This document shows, piece by piece, positions 44,625 to 55,865 of a DNA stretch of 64,000 bases (the stretch's first letter is position 1; each line of letters starts with the position of its first letter). This stretch comes from Stenopsyche tienmushanensis (lineage: Eukaryota; Arthropoda; Insecta; Trichoptera; Stenopsychidae). A model generated the notes under the pieces. That model worked only from the letters and a program-made list of their open reading frames with translations, was not told the DNA's origin and ran no database searches. The position numbers and the translations under genes are program-made. The stretch covers positions 2,976,001 through 3,040,000 of the forward strand of contig WACJ01000126.1 in the NCBI GenBank assembly GCA_008973525.1. The letters run 5' to 3'.

Positions 44625-44628
44625 TTAA

Positions 44629-45479
44629 AAGCACAACACCCTAACATAGACAACAGTCCCCTGTATACATTTTGCAGAAAATACTCAACATTTCCTAAAG
44701 CAATGTAAATTTGCCCAGTTTATAGAAAAACGCTCATATGGCTAAAAATATTTTAGCAAAATAAATCGACTAAATTGCACGAATCATTGTTAGTTGATGT
44801 GGAGGATGATTTTTAAAGCTCAAACGCTCTCTTTCTCTTTTATCATATTTTGGCAAAATATTAGGGGGACCAAAAAATATTTGTGTATTTTGGGACTTTG
44901 TTTTTTTTTTGTCTTGTTATCTTTTTGTAGAATGATTATTAAAAATTATTCTTGTGCAACGTCTTACAAATTTAATCAGCTCACAAAGACTGCCAAAGCG
45001 ATCGAAAGACGTAGAAGAAAAAGTAGAACAATGAAAAGAAATACATTTTATAACGATCACAAGCCCAGAAATATTTTTTTTATATTTGAGACTATTCTCA
45101 ATAACAGTTATTAAGTTAATCCGTGAACATGAACCCGGCAAGAGGTTCGAAATATCGGATAAAGATAAAATTTTAATTCTAACTTTGCATTTTCATTTTA
45201 TACAAGCTGCTTAAATATGATATTGAATAATTTCACATGAATGCAAATTGATAATAAATGATAAATTTGTTACAGTACGACAGAGACATGTGCGTCATTG
45301 TTCATTATTTGCACCTTAGCATTTATAAAGCTGTTCAACTTATCTTATTCCTTATTTTTTAAATAATATGATGCGTAAATTATCATATTATTTTTATACG
45401 CCAATTCATGATTTAAAATACTTATTGGAAAAAATGCAAAGGGACCAATAATGCTTCTTGAGGAATCCCGCATAGGCTG
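44629..45479. other. AT-rich spacer
   Basis: Short plus frame 44,794-45,114 is K/N/F-rich without a domain. No repeat recognised. Confidence 0.4.
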
Positions 45480-45648
45480 CGAACGGACTCGAATGATAAA
45501 TAAAGAGTATTTTCGCACATTTAATGCGGAGATTAGTGAATCAGAAACAGGGATGGATAGAGTGTTTGAACTCGTACATATTATTGAATATTACAAAAAG
45601 CGATCCATAGCGTAGTGTTAAGTATATATCAATATTATATACAAATAT
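45480..45648 (+). repeat. Rep-B fragment interrupted by mariner
   Basis: CGGACTCGAATGATAAATAAAGAGTATTTTC-like start, GCGGAGATTAGTGAATCAGA, then GCGATCCATAGCG as in the 5.8-kb copy. GTTAAGTATATATCAATATT just before the mariner matches GTTAAGGATATATTGATATC at 28.04 kb. The other half continues at 46,747. Confidence 0.65.
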
Positions 45649-45650
45649 TA

Positions 45651-46744
45651 GTTAAAGCGGAAAGAAATGTCATTTTTTTGTTTTTTAGAGAAAATGTTTT
45701 TTATAATAAAAGCTGCACAATATTACTTAATTAAATAATTTCCATTGTTATTTATAATTGCCTTCTACAAATTAGGTAGCTTTTTAATACCTTTTTCGTA
45801 AAATTCGGCTGATTTTCCACTAAAATAAGAATCTAAATGATTTTTCACGTGTTCCACAAAAGTGATTTTTTTTATCACAAAGCGAATGTTTTAATGACTT
45901 GATAAGTTGATGGTTTGAATAAACAATATCAGAAGAATATGGTGGATGTTGCAGTACTTCCTAATCCAGCTCCCTTATTGGTTTTAATTATTCGTAGTGA
46001 ATTACGCCAAAAAAAATCCCACCAAACATAAAGGAGGACCTTTTTCAAGACCGTCGAGGGGTAGAAACAGGTGCTTGATTTGAAAGCCACTATTTTTCCT
46101 TCTAGGACTGTTGTAGAAGACCCACTTCTCATTCCCAGTAACGATCCTTTTTAAAAATGGATCGGTTTCATACCTGAACAATAGCAATGAACAAATAGTT
46201 ATCCGTTGTTCCAAGACCATTGATGACAACTCACGCGGTACCCAAATTCCCTATCTATGTTTTTTTCCGAATCTTTTCAAACGGTTTTTTACTATCAACC
46301 AGGGACAGCCGATGTCTAGCGATAATTCCTTTATTGTTTTTCGATGATCAGATTCTACCACATAATTTAATGCATCATCATCGATTATTGGAGGTCGTTC
46401 TGATTTTGATTTATTTATCAAATCTCTGTCGCCACTTTTGAATTTTTTGAACTATCTATGGCATTTTCAAATATTCAATATGTTGCCATATGTATCACAA
46501 ATGCTCTGGGTAGCTTAGTTTGCTTTTAATCCTTGGTCAAATAAAAACAGTAAACAAGATCGCAAATGTGTCTCATCAATTTTTGGCTTGGATATTTTCA
46601 CTATGGCTAAAAAAATATATAAATATATGAAAAAGTAAGACAAACAATAGAGCTTCAAAATGACACTAACCTTAACGTATTCACTCGACAGCAACCCGAA
46701 ACAAATTGACGCAACAAAAAAATGACATTTCTTTCCGCTTTATC
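45651..46744 (-). mobile_element. mariner element with both TIRs, dead transposase
   Basis: Left terminus GTTAAAGCGGAAAGAAATGT (45,651 on) and right terminus, reverse-complemented, GATAAAGCGGAAAGAAATGT (from 46,744) match over about 32 bp with one mismatch. TA flanks both sides (45,649-45,650 and 46,745-46,746), the mariner target duplication. The minus strand encodes fragments of one transposase: SMVLEQRITICSLLLFRYE, DPFLKRIVTGNEKWVFY, KKVLLYVWWDFFW and LQHPPYSSDIVYSNHQLIKS. In the catalytic blocks VTGDE reads VTGNE (first Asp to Asn) and PDLAPSD reads SDIVYSN (last Asp to Asn). At least three frame changes occur. At 1,094 bp it is shorter than the usual ~1.3 kb. The lineage is close to mellifera-type by motif style. 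Confidence 0.9.
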
Positions 46745-46746
46745 TA

Positions 46747-47019
46747 ATATATTGATTTCAGATAATTTATTGGATTAATGGAAGAAATGGTCATTCCAAT
46801 GTAAGATCATGTTCTTTTTTATAAGAAAAGGCTACAAATTTCTATTCTTAATTGTATTTTTATGCATTTTTGTTGCACAGTCATAGGTATTAGAACAAAA
46901 AATATTTTTGCCTTGCTTTTTGTGATTTTCAGCCATGAAATTCGCAGTCAGCCATCAGCTGAAAGAAATTCTTGGGTGTTTCTTTGCGTCACTTATCATA
47001 AATACAGGTGCAACGATTC
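46747..47019 (+). repeat. continuation of Rep-B target, then unique DNA
   Basis: 46,747-46,785 (TATTGATTTCAGATAATTTA and TTGGATTAATGGAAG) matches 28,075-28,105. After that the sequence is unique. Confidence 0.55.
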
Positions 47020-47420
47020 CATGGATGGAGGACACTGAATATTCAATATGGCGTGATGATACACAATAATAATATCAGCATGAGAAAATTGCTGCATCAT
47101 AAATTTGAAAGGCAGCATTTTAATATTCCGCTGCATATATTTACGAGGCATTCAGTACGCTGGATATCCGCTCTAATGTTCTGATTACGGCATAATTTAT
47201 GTTACTTTACCCACTAACAACCCACGAACTCTATCTTCCATCCGCGAAAAAAAACTCCATTTATCATACAGGGCAAATTTTCCCGTTAAAAACGTTTAAT
47301 TTTCGCCTGGAATAGGGCCGCGGGATGAAAAAGAAGCGGCCCGAAAGCAATGCACGGAGAACGGGGGATCTTAATTTGTATCAAATTTCTTTGAGCGAAT
47401 TCAATACATAAGGCAGTTCG
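47020..47420. other. TE-free unique block
   Basis: Less AT-rich than its flanks, with GGGCCGCGGG and AAGCGGCCCGAAAGCAATGC near 47,318-47,350. No ORF or repeat recognised. Confidence 0.3.
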
Positions 47421-47939
47421 ATGAAAAAATATAAGGTACTCGAAAATATTTTTTCCAGGAAATGATGCGTAGGTCGCCTAGGTACGTCAGTATCAAAACG
47501 CGCATAAATTTTCCAGACATTATTATAACGTTATCAAAAATAACACACCCCCAAAAACCTTTGAGGATTCTATAATATGTAAATTTGTAACGTATAAAAG
47601 GTTGAAAAAAAAAGCGAATTCCCGAGGTAACATATCATCTTGAATTAAATTTGAGAAAATTATATAGGGCACCCCGCTAAGGGTAGCTTATGTGAAAATA
47701 AAATTTAATATGGCTATATGATACAGCGGCGTTTTCACATTATTATTTTCATACATATGATTGCCCTTTGATACATGTGAAATTTTAGATACTTATCAAA
47801 AACGTTGTCCAAAATATTCTAAAAGCTCAAACAAATGCAAATAATATACTTGGGGTGCTTCAATAAAAATATTGAGGGCATCAAATATTTGTGGTTTATA
47901 CACAAAAACACATGCGATTTAAGACATATCTTAAAGTAA
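47421..47939. other. AT-rich spacer
   Basis: Nothing recognised. Confidence 0.4.
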
Positions 47940-48110
47940 AGAGTCTAAAAGCGTTAAATTGCTCGATTTCCTTGACCAAGTTTACTTTGGCACCGCATTA
48001 GATAACGATGCCTTCAAATCGCTTGTGCAGAATGTCCATCATGGCATGCGCTATGTGACATGTAGTGTCGTCTTGTTAGAACCACATATCGTCAGTCTAT
48101 TGAAAGACTC
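47940..48110 (-). pseudogene. DDE transposase C-terminal scrap
   Basis: Minus strand reads MWF, a stop, QDDTTCHIAHAMMDILHKRF and EGIVI, matching the pattern 'WFQQDGATCHTAxxxMxxLxxxFxGxxIS' found in a common insect transposase group of the Tc1/mariner superfamily. The Asp of QDD would be the second catalytic residue. Sequence past EGIVI has a stop and then KVNLVKEIEQFNAF, which no longer matches. Only about 50 codons survive. Confidence 0.5.
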
Positions 48111-49044
48111 TGTACATGTATCATAATAATTTCATTCAAACACACAAATTAACTTGAAAATATAAGTAGTTGATCACATTTTAGGAAGTGGTTCGTCATT
48201 GAAGTCTCGCAGTTGGTTCTCTCTTAAAAGCACAACATTTGCACTGAGTAGATTTCTAATCACCAGATGCAGGATATTAGTTAAATAACAAATTTACTTT
48301 TATATTTCACAAGAAAATGGAGCATCATATATTAAATATCATTCCTGCTGCTCAAAAGCAATGCATGCTTACCATACTTAACATTAATTTCTGCCCATAA
48401 TTTACAACAATTCATCACGTTTTTCTTATAAAACTTTTACAAACACACTTCGGCGTCATGTAATGAATTCACCTTTGATAAATAGTTCTTTACATGGCAA
48501 ACTTTCCATAAATTTCAATTTTCAAAGCTACGTGCTCGTAGTAAATACGAATTGCGCGTACAGATATTAATAAATAATTCTTAATGATACATGCACATTA
48601 GTTTCACTTTATTATGATGAATTATATTCTAGAAATATGTCAAAGTTAAAAGCGTCAATATATAATATTTGTGAAAAGATTTATACGTAGTCATCACGCA
48701 ATATTTCATATGTTTTAAGAGGGGGGGGTTGTCAAATTTAGATTCGTATTGGGAGTAAACATGATTAATAGCGACGAAAAATACAAATTTTCGCCATATT
48801 GTCGTATTGTACAATACATTTTAATGTGCTGTCTTAATGAGTCATATTGAATTTTTTTTTTAAAAATATTTTGTATTTTATGAAAACACCCAAATTCAAC
48901 CCCAAAATTCATATAAGATATTTTTAATCAAATACCTAAATACTACTTGTAGAATTTTTAATGATGTACAAAAACTATCTAAGATCATCCTTACAATATA
49001 TAATCGTAGTAACGACGAGTATAATCATTGTATCATTATCAGTA
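48111..49044. other. AT-rich spacer with poly-G
   Basis: 48,185-48,215 (AGTCTCGCAGTTGG) resembles 15,113-15,140, a fragment of an unclassified repeat. Eight G at 48,721-48,728. No gene recognised. Confidence 0.4.
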
Positions 49045-49265
49045 TACATAAAAAATGAATGTTTGTTGTTTGTTTGTCCCGTATGCGTTTCTATACCATT
49101 CAATCGATTACGATGAAATTTTGAGGATTTTTTAATACGTACTTTCGTGAATATTTTTGCATTAGTACAAGTATTGTTTGTGTACGCATTTTTTTGCGAG
49201 ATGTTTAGCGCATGTACCGTGTTTTTGGATCCTAGACCTTCAGCCCGCGCTACACGTGGCTTGGA
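49045..49265 (+). repeat. dispersed repeat shared with 6.7 and 63.8 kb
   Basis: Starts AAAAAATGAATGTTTGTTGT then TTGTTTGTCCCGTATGCGTT, continues ATTCAATCGATTACGATGAA and ends TTTTGGATCCTAGACCTTC, CAGCCCGCGCTACACGTGGC. The start matches the reverse complement of 63,880-63,950; the rest matches 6,655-7,050. Confidence 0.6.
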
Positions 49266-49439
49266 CCAATTAATCCCTTAACTGTAATAATGCGTTTCTC
49301 TTCACATCGTATCCCTAACCACTTCAAAAATCCCTTATTATAAATGTATATTTAAAAGATCCTAGTTCTGCAGAGGACTGTTTGTGGCTGCACTATGATG
49401 ATGATGACACAGATTTTAGACTATAAATCAGTCAATCAA

Positions 49440-50010
49440 AGTTAGTATTTACTTTTTTGGGGAACCAAGAATTTAAGTTATATAGACATGGGTCTATTTT
49501 TATGCGTTTTTGAAGTTATGCAGTTTTAAAAAATAATGGAACCTATCCCTCATTTTTTTATAGAGCACAAAGCTATTTTATGCGAATGCGCCGTATCTCA
49601 GATTACTCCACACACTTTATATTCTTGTTGGAATATGGCAGCAAAGAAATAGAAGACGATATTGAAGTGAAAGAAACTCCTGCCCATCTTACTGTAAAAA
49701 TATACAAGAAACAAGTCAATATATTTATTGTACATGACTCAAATTCTGAATTTGCTTTCAAATTCCAGCAGAGAAGACTAAGAATTGCATGTCTCCATAC
49801 CATTACTCTTTTTTAAAAAAATATTGGTTAATCTTCGAAAAGTTTTTTTTATGCGATTTTTGCTACATTTCATCACATTGATTTGAAGTTATGCGGTTTT
49901 TTGATTTGAAGTTTTCTATGTAGTTCAAATCTTTTTTATGCGGATTTTTTATATGCGACTCCCCGTGGAACGTATCTATCGCATAAAAATAAATAAAAAT
50001 GTGTATACAG
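49440..50010. mobile_element. possible pogo/Tigger remnant
   Basis: TTATGCG-T/G-TTTTT motifs recur (about 49,500, 49,850, 49,895, 49,940), and GGAACCTATCCCTCATTTTT (about 49,540) pairs as a direct repeat with GGAACGTATCTATCGCATAA (about 49,968), resembling Tigger ends. In between, a plus frame (49,580-49,816) has no conserved domain, though the other frame gives SCWNMAAKK. Weak assignment. Confidence 0.3.
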
Positions 50011-51439
50011 TTATATAGCAACTCTTTATCGAGCGAAAATTCACTATGTAAAAAATCATATACATACGATATATATTTTATAGTAAAAATAAAAGTACTT
50101 GGGATTTAGTGTAGAGCTTTCTAAGGAATAACTCCGTAAGCAAGAGTTTAATTAAAAGTGGACTTTCAAAGATAAATGTACTCCCACATCCAGACGAAGA
50201 AATTTCTCGTACGATCAAAGAAGTGTTTTACAGCTTTCGTTGCTTTCGGATAAAATGTAAGTGTCGTGTGAAAGACACATTTCTGACAAATCAAACGAGG
50301 TATTCGTTCAAATTTAATGATGTATTGGTGTTTTTTTTTCCCAATGATTTCATGTGTATTATGCTTCGAACATAAATGGAAAAATGAGGCATTCAAGCAT
50401 CCAGATGAAAATATACGGCGGCTCGCTTCGTTCTTGGTATATTTTTTCAGGTAGTTTTATATGGCCGAAACGCTAGAAGAATCTTTCAAGAAAATATGAT
50501 ATTCGCTTTTTAGCTCTCCTTAATTGAATCATTGAAAAAAGTTTCTTTAATGTATTCGAATGCCACCTTTTCGGCGTCAAGAGAATGGCACGCGTATTTC
50601 TTCGTACTTATCGATTTCGAAATACGTCTTTTGGTAAGGTCAATGCTTTCGTGCCTTTGACACCATCCTTCCGATTTGACATTGACTCAAACGAAGGCTT
50701 TTATTAAAATCCACCAGCGGTCTGTTTATTAAAGGAGTTATTTGAGCTGAAAATTAAAAAGTCAAACAGTGTCCTTATCGAAAAATCTGATCGAAACTTT
50801 TTAATTAGTCAGACACTCAAAGACTAAAAAAAGCTCCCTTTAATCCCGAATTTACACGAGGCGAAATTTCAATGAAATTGATTTATCAAGTCTCTAGTTA
50901 ATCGCCGTGCTTTAAATCTTCGAATGATAGATGCAATCGAAACGTATGCACTAGTTGCATTCATTCAACTGAAAGGAGGGAATTTGCATCGCCAAAAAGG
51001 CAGCAGATGCAAATTGATGCAAAACAGTTTGAGAGATTTTGCTCAGAGCAAAGTAAATAATACTTGTCCGAGCAGCTTCAGGCTTTTTGCAAAACATAAA
51101 TATGCATGTTGAAAATCATTCCTAGGAAAAACAGTTCCCTGCTTTCTGTCCGAGCTGAAATTAAACGCAACCATTGCATACCATAATAATGGAATCCCCC
51201 CAGAACATCGTCTATAAATTCACATTTATAATACTCATTTGCTCGGAATTTCCATAATTCATTTTCCTTAGCCAAACATCCAACGTTTAATTTATTTACC
51301 TGTCTTAAAGACTACCTTTGCGCTCCAAGATGCATTATGGTTATTCTTGCCAAACATGCCTGAAGAAAGCACATCCGAGATAATGTTACATTGTTTGTAA
51401 GTATTATAAAAATATAAATAAGCACCGTCCATTACAGAA
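50011..51439. other. unique non-coding DNA
   Basis: Moderately balanced composition from 50,400 to 51,300, no repeat family. Frames 50,166-50,396 and 51,078-51,275 (minus) and 50,924-51,112 (plus) lack domains. Confidence 0.4.
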
Positions 51440-52165
51440 AAGCTTAACTTATATAGTCGAGGTACCGGCTATTGTATGCTAGTGTCGTAGACCTCCACCG
51501 CCAAATTTCTTCGACCTCCTGAAGTTGGGAAGACGAGTCCCACCCAAAAACTCAGTTTAGTGAAAAGGTGATAGTCCATAGGCGCCAAGTCGACTAAATA
51601 GGTTGGTTGGGTCACAATATCCCATCCAAATGATGTTAGCATCTCCTGTGAAGCTCGCGCGGTGTGGAGTCTGGCGTTGTCATGCAGAACGCTAACTCCT
51701 TGGGCCGGCATTCTCTTTATGTGGTTCTGAATGGTTCTTCAGTGACTGGGGAATGGCTGAAGTTCAAAAAAGCTTGTCTTTAAAAATGTATGTGCAGTCG
51801 TCAAGTGATTTTGACGTTGATTTGGTGTCAGCATTCTGGGCACCCGTCTCACACACAACTTTTTGTAACCAAGGTTTTCCGATACAATATCATCAAAGAG
51901 ACTTCGAGAAATATCAGGAAATTCAGGAAGACAAGAACAACCTAGTCCACTTTGTAACATGTTGTCGACTCACCATCATCAAATTCCACAAGCTTTCGAT
52001 GGAAATCCGTGGCGGTATTGTTTTGCTAACACGCCAGGCCAACCAAATTAACCGTTATTAATTGTGCCGATGGATTCTCCGCCATTTTAACCTTAACGCT
52101 TCGTGTTGCCGGTTCACGTCTTTTATCGTCGCCTTCCATCTAAAATACTCAGTATTCACAACCTG
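51440..52165 (-). mobile_element. mariner fossil, internal deletion
   Basis: Minus strand. N-terminal part (51,960-51,739): LPEFPDISRSLFDDIVSENL, then GYKKLCVRRVPRMLTPNQRQ, then HTFLKT. C-terminal part (51,711-51,469): GVSVLHDNARLHTARASQEM, then LTSFGWDIVTQPTYLVDLAP, then MDYHLF. The joint at about 51,725 removes roughly 130-150 residues, including the first catalytic Asp; the second (HDNA) and third (LAPMD) remain. The PDLAP block reads VDLAP. The leader at 52,000-52,140 is GC-richer, as in the related copies at 57.6 and 63.4 kb. Confidence 0.85.
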
Positions 52166-52181
52166 CCGATTCTGACACCAT

Positions 52182-52574
52182 TATAACGTTTGAGGCGGGT
52201 CTGTTCTTCTATCGGGCTGTGATGCTGCTGGGCGAATGGATGGGAATACGAAGGGCGTCGAATGATGGAAAGACTCTCTTCGCAAGATAAATATTTATTC
52301 CACACTACAGATAGAGAGAGAGAGAGAGAGAGATCTGACTGCAGGAGGGATGACTTCCCGCAGCCAAGACCAACCAACGACTCTCCCGACTCCCCCTTCC
52401 TACGCGTCACTACCCAATCGGTAACGATGCACGCGCAAGAAGCGATCGGTCAGTAAGCAGGTGCAATGTCTCCGCAGGGCCACAAGAGATGGCGCTGTTA
52501 AAATAACACATTGCACCTGAAGAGAAATGGAAGATGTCGCTACTACGTGGGGATGATAAATCGCCCACGCTACA
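52182..52574 (-). mobile_element. solo LTR-type repeat, copy F, complete
   Basis: Minus orientation, 393 bp: starts TGTAGCGTGGGCGATTTAT (52,574 downward) and ends CCGCCTCAAACGTTATA. Flanks ACCAT (52,177-52,181) and ACCTT (52,575-52,579) fit a 5-bp target duplication with one mismatch. All landmarks are present: AACAGCGCCATCTCTTGTGG, GTGACGCGTAGGAAGG, a (GA/CT)n run (52,312-52,333), GTGTGGAATAAATATT with AATAAA, and TTCGACGCCC. It sits directly beside the 5' end of the mariner at 51.4-52.2 kb. Frames 52,156-52,410 (minus) and 52,262-52,456 (plus) are shadows. Confidence 0.8.
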
Positions 52575-52862
52575 ACCTTTTAACCTTACATTTTAAATTC
52601 GCATATTCTGTACCTAATTCAACCATATGTGAAATATTACAACATTGGAAAGACTTTATAAGACCGGCTCGACTCACGGGGAAGGAAATTATTTAATCTT
52701 AGACTTAAGTCAGAGGCTCTAAATATACACGCGTTAACGCGAGAATCGTCTAATAAATAATGCACAATGTTCGTGTGCTAACTAAGAGATAGTGCTTATT
52801 TAATCCGTTGTTATAATAGGATTCGGCAAATCCTTCAAAGGAGTGCTATTTAATATTTGAAA
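52575..52862. other. non-coding spacer
   Basis: Nothing recognised. Confidence 0.35.
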
Positions 52863-52975
52863 ATTCTTGAGATCGACCATATATTTATGTCAAAGCTGCA
52901 ATTTGTGTCGAATGTGCTTTCTTTGAGCGTTGCTGTAATTCAGCGATCGTTCTGCGAAAAATCCGAACAGCAGCC

Positions 52976-53197
52976 ATGAAAGAATTTCAGTTCGAGTTGA
53001 TCCTGCACTGTGGTTACGATTGGAAGAACTGCAACTTAAATGAGGAAAGTCTTGAGATAAAAGCTCCCGGCTTCGACAGGTGGGTAATAATGTACTCGAA
53101 TCCTTTTGAAATTCCTGAAGCTGTCGAGCATATCGAATCCAATTTATCCTTTGGACAGTGCAATGGCATAAAATTCGATCCTGTAAATGTCGCATAA
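52976..53197 (+). CDS. candidate small protein or exon, unrecognised
   Basis: ATG in a good context (AGCAGCCATGA) opens 73 codons to TAA at 53,195-53,197. The frame is open further upstream to about 52,874, giving some 110 codons between stops, long for AT-rich DNA. The peptide has ordinary globular composition: KEFQFELILHCGYDWKNCN, then LNEESLEIKAPGFDRW, then NPFEIPEAVEHIESNLSFG and ending DPVNVA. It has four Cys counting the ATG-initiated part and its upstream extension adds more (CVECAFFERCC). No signal peptide, no membrane segment and no domain I recognise. CGACAG|GTGGGTAAT at about 53,078-53,092 could be a splice donor, making this an internal or first exon. The antisense frame 52,890-53,195 is likely a shadow. 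No TE motif overlaps. Confidence 0.35.
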   Translation: MKEFQFELILHCGYDWKNCNLNEESLEIKAPGFDRWVIMYSNPFEIPEAVEHIESNLSFGQCNGIKFDPVNVA

Positions 53198-54329
53198 GGA
53201 CGCTAAAATATATGGCGATGTGAAGTTTATTTTTGACGTGGTCGTTTGGACCACATGCGTGTTTTTATTGATTACGCAAGTTTTGTGTTGTTGTTTTCCC
53301 CGAAAAACTTAAGCTATTTGTATTGAAAACTAGATTTCTTGTCGTGAGCTTTAAATCATAAACGGTTTTCGGATCACGTTATCCAGGAATCAATCATTTT
53401 TATGACATGTGACGTACTAGTTTTGTGGGGCTCGATTTAGACCAGATTTATTACACGGGGGAGAACATTTATTTTAATAATCCCCATAACGAATCCCCCG
53501 CATTTCGAAAGCCATTCGGATCCATTCTTAACATGACTTGAGATCTTCTGATGCAAAAAAAAATCCGTCTGGCGAGAATTGCGGAATTAAACATTCAAAT
53601 TATATATTTGATTCGCCGAGCAAAAGTACTGTGGAATTATTCAAGTCATTCAATTCCAGGATTCAAAGCGCGAATGCAAATTTTCAGACGGTCTGAATTC
53701 AGCATAACAGCTCTGAATCGCCGGCTATAAAATCGAATTAGCGATAAAAAATCAAAACAACAGCATCTCAAACAGATTCTGGTTTTTGGACCACATAAAA
53801 AGATGCAAAACACATCTCAGACGTGCGGTGAAAATTCATTACGATTTTCGCCTCAGCAGAATATATAGGCTTTCCAAGGATAAGCTAACAGAAAATTAGT
53901 TACGGAGGCAATGTGACCCCAAACAATGTTTTCTATGCGGTATACTGGTTTGTTGACCTCGAACAATTTTGCAAAACATCGCAGTATGCTAATAAATTTT
54001 GGAGCTTTCACAATTAATATTAATATACGCAGAATAAAATTTTATTTACAGCTGAGTTCGAGTTTTTGACTGCAGAATCGTAATTCAAACTTTAAATTAT
54101 GGTACTTGCAATAAAGCGTATTGAAAATTCGATCATATATTAAATTAAACCACAATAATGTAAAAGGGTAATCCCAGAAGTACCCGATCCAACAAAGCAA
54201 ATACAAAATATTTGGAAAAATTATTTCTCAACATAGTCTTTTTGTGCCAGAGATGTTTAATAGCTTCAATCGTTAAGATACCAGCTATTTTTTCTGGTTA
54301 ATGAAAAAAACTTTATATTTTTAAAACAG
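53198..54329. other. unique non-coding DNA
   Basis: Mixed composition; no repeat or ORF of interest. Confidence 0.4.
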
Positions 54330-54600
54330 GGGTCGACCGAGAGTCTTGGCCGAGAGAGCACGTGTTCCCTCCAAAATCCTCGGTTTAGTCTTGATTATGT
54401 TTAAGAAAACGTATCATTGCCAGGGAAGGTGTGCTCTCTCTGTCTGAATATTTGGGAAAATCAAACGATAAACAAAATGCAATAAACCAACCTTGTTGGC
54501 TGTCTTATCGAATGTTGAAGAGTTAGCCCTATATATATGACTGTCCTGCTCCTTCCTGCAAAGTGGCCGCCACCTCTTTCTGTTCTTTCAAAATTTTAGG
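54330..54600. other. non-coding, possible old repeat
   Basis: GTCGACCGAGAGTCTTGGCCG at about 54,332 faintly resembles 12,470-12,500. An AATAAA occurs near 54,481. Too diverged to classify. Confidence 0.25.
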
Positions 54601-54604
54601 TACC

Positions 54605-55000
54605 GCATGCCGTGTCGATGTGCTACTGGACGTTCCAGTTCCTCACGGGATACGAATGGTTTAGGGCTTCTCTCCACAGGTTCAGGATTTTCCAATTCTC
54701 TGGGTGTCCATATGGAGATCCGTTAATGGACGCAGACCATGTTCTATGGATATTGATTTCTGGGCATGGTGTCCGATCGCAAAGCGCTATTTTTTTGTAT
54801 CAGCGGTCCAGAATTTGGACCAGTTGGACACGGAAACCTTGTGGCGACTCTCTACAACTTTAGGGCTTTTTGTAATAAATTAATTTGGAGAGAAATGTAT
54901 TCCTGGGGTCTTCTACGACCTTGATAGTATCGTAGAATCCCCCCCCCCCTCCGGCGGCCCTAGCGGGCTCACACTCTCAGAGTCGTGAGCGGGTTTTGTT
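54605..55000 (+). pseudogene. LINE-2 ORF C-terminus and tail
   Basis: Frame from 54,612 reads FLTGYEWFRASLHRFRIFQF, then CPYGDPLMDADHVLWILISG, stopping at 54,861. The C-x2-G...DADH pattern is homologous to 32,745-32,800 and similar in layout to the CCHC region of R1/Jockey-type ORF2. A neighbouring frame gives GPEFGPVGHGNLVATLYNF, showing a frameshift. TTTAGGGCTTTTTGTAAT and a run of 11 C (54,939-54,949) follow. 5'-truncated and inactive. Clade unresolved. Confidence 0.6.
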
Positions 55001-55124
55001 CGCCCTGTAAAATTCCATGTAAAACTGTTAATAGTTTTGGGAGAAGAAGGAAGATGATGAGTATTAACCCCTTAAAGAGGTAAGACACAGAGTTGTATCC
55101 GAATTTCAGTGATTTAAAAAGAGC

Positions 55125-55450
55125 ATTCTTATACATTGAGCTTGGAGACAGACAGAGATGGACATGTTAAATTTGGAGAGAAGTATCTTGCAGGTCGTAG
55201 ATTGGAGAATGGAAAACAAAGACAGAGAGAGTATATTGCGTACATCATACAATTGTATAGATCGTTAACCCAAATTTATCGACAAATAATGATATGATGA
55301 ATCGATTTCAAGCGTATAGTTAACGTTTACTTGAAGACATTACTGAATATTGTGTGCTATCGACAGTCTTTATTTATGTATATACAAGCTTCATACGCGC
55401 TGCAATGGCCCTGATAGATAAGTGGATTTGTACGGAAGATAAGAAGCGGA
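55125..55450 (+). repeat. Rep-B dispersed repeat copy
   Basis: GAGACAGACAGAGATGGACA, then a repeated GGAGAATGGAAAACAAAGACAGAG-like block, ATTGTGTGCTATCGACAGTC, ATACAAGCTTCATACGCGC and GATAAGTGGATTTGTACGGA. The GTTAAGGTTC block is lost. Confidence 0.65.
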
Positions 55451-55479
55451 CATAAAAATGTAGCAACTAAGTTTATGAT

Positions 55480-55865
55480 GATTTCCGCCGAATACTCGAA
55501 TGAAACATTCTCACGACGCTGTTTTTATTCCACTGTGATCAAACGCGGCACCCATCTTGCGCACAGCTTTCTCATGTACAAATTTTCAGTCAATATGCAA
55601 TGTTCAGCACTTTTTGCCCACTTTCAATTGACGGTCATTCGATACTATTTTGTGGATTTTATAAATAATTTCTGATCTGGTCATTTTATTTGATCGAGCA
55701 CTGTAATGTTCGTCTTGGCAGTTCGTCCGATCTCGTCTAAATTCTGTAACATTTTTTTTACTTTCATGTCCATTTTTTTCATGTTGACAAATTCACTGAG
55801 AATATTCACTACTGTTTGCTGTCAAATAAATGCTAAGCAATATTGCGTCTTCAAACTTGAAACTT
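55480..55865 (-). mobile_element. mariner N-terminal fossil
   Basis: Minus strand (55,675 downward): KLFIKSTK, KWAKSAEHC, LTENLYMRKLCARWVPRLI, the same block as at 33.05 kb. Upstream (55,780-55,840) the leader TTGACAAATTCACTGAGAAT (plus strand) is shared with 33,433. The linker VAEFK region is replaced by unrelated codons, so the copy has an internal deletion. Catalytic half absent. Confidence 0.75.
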
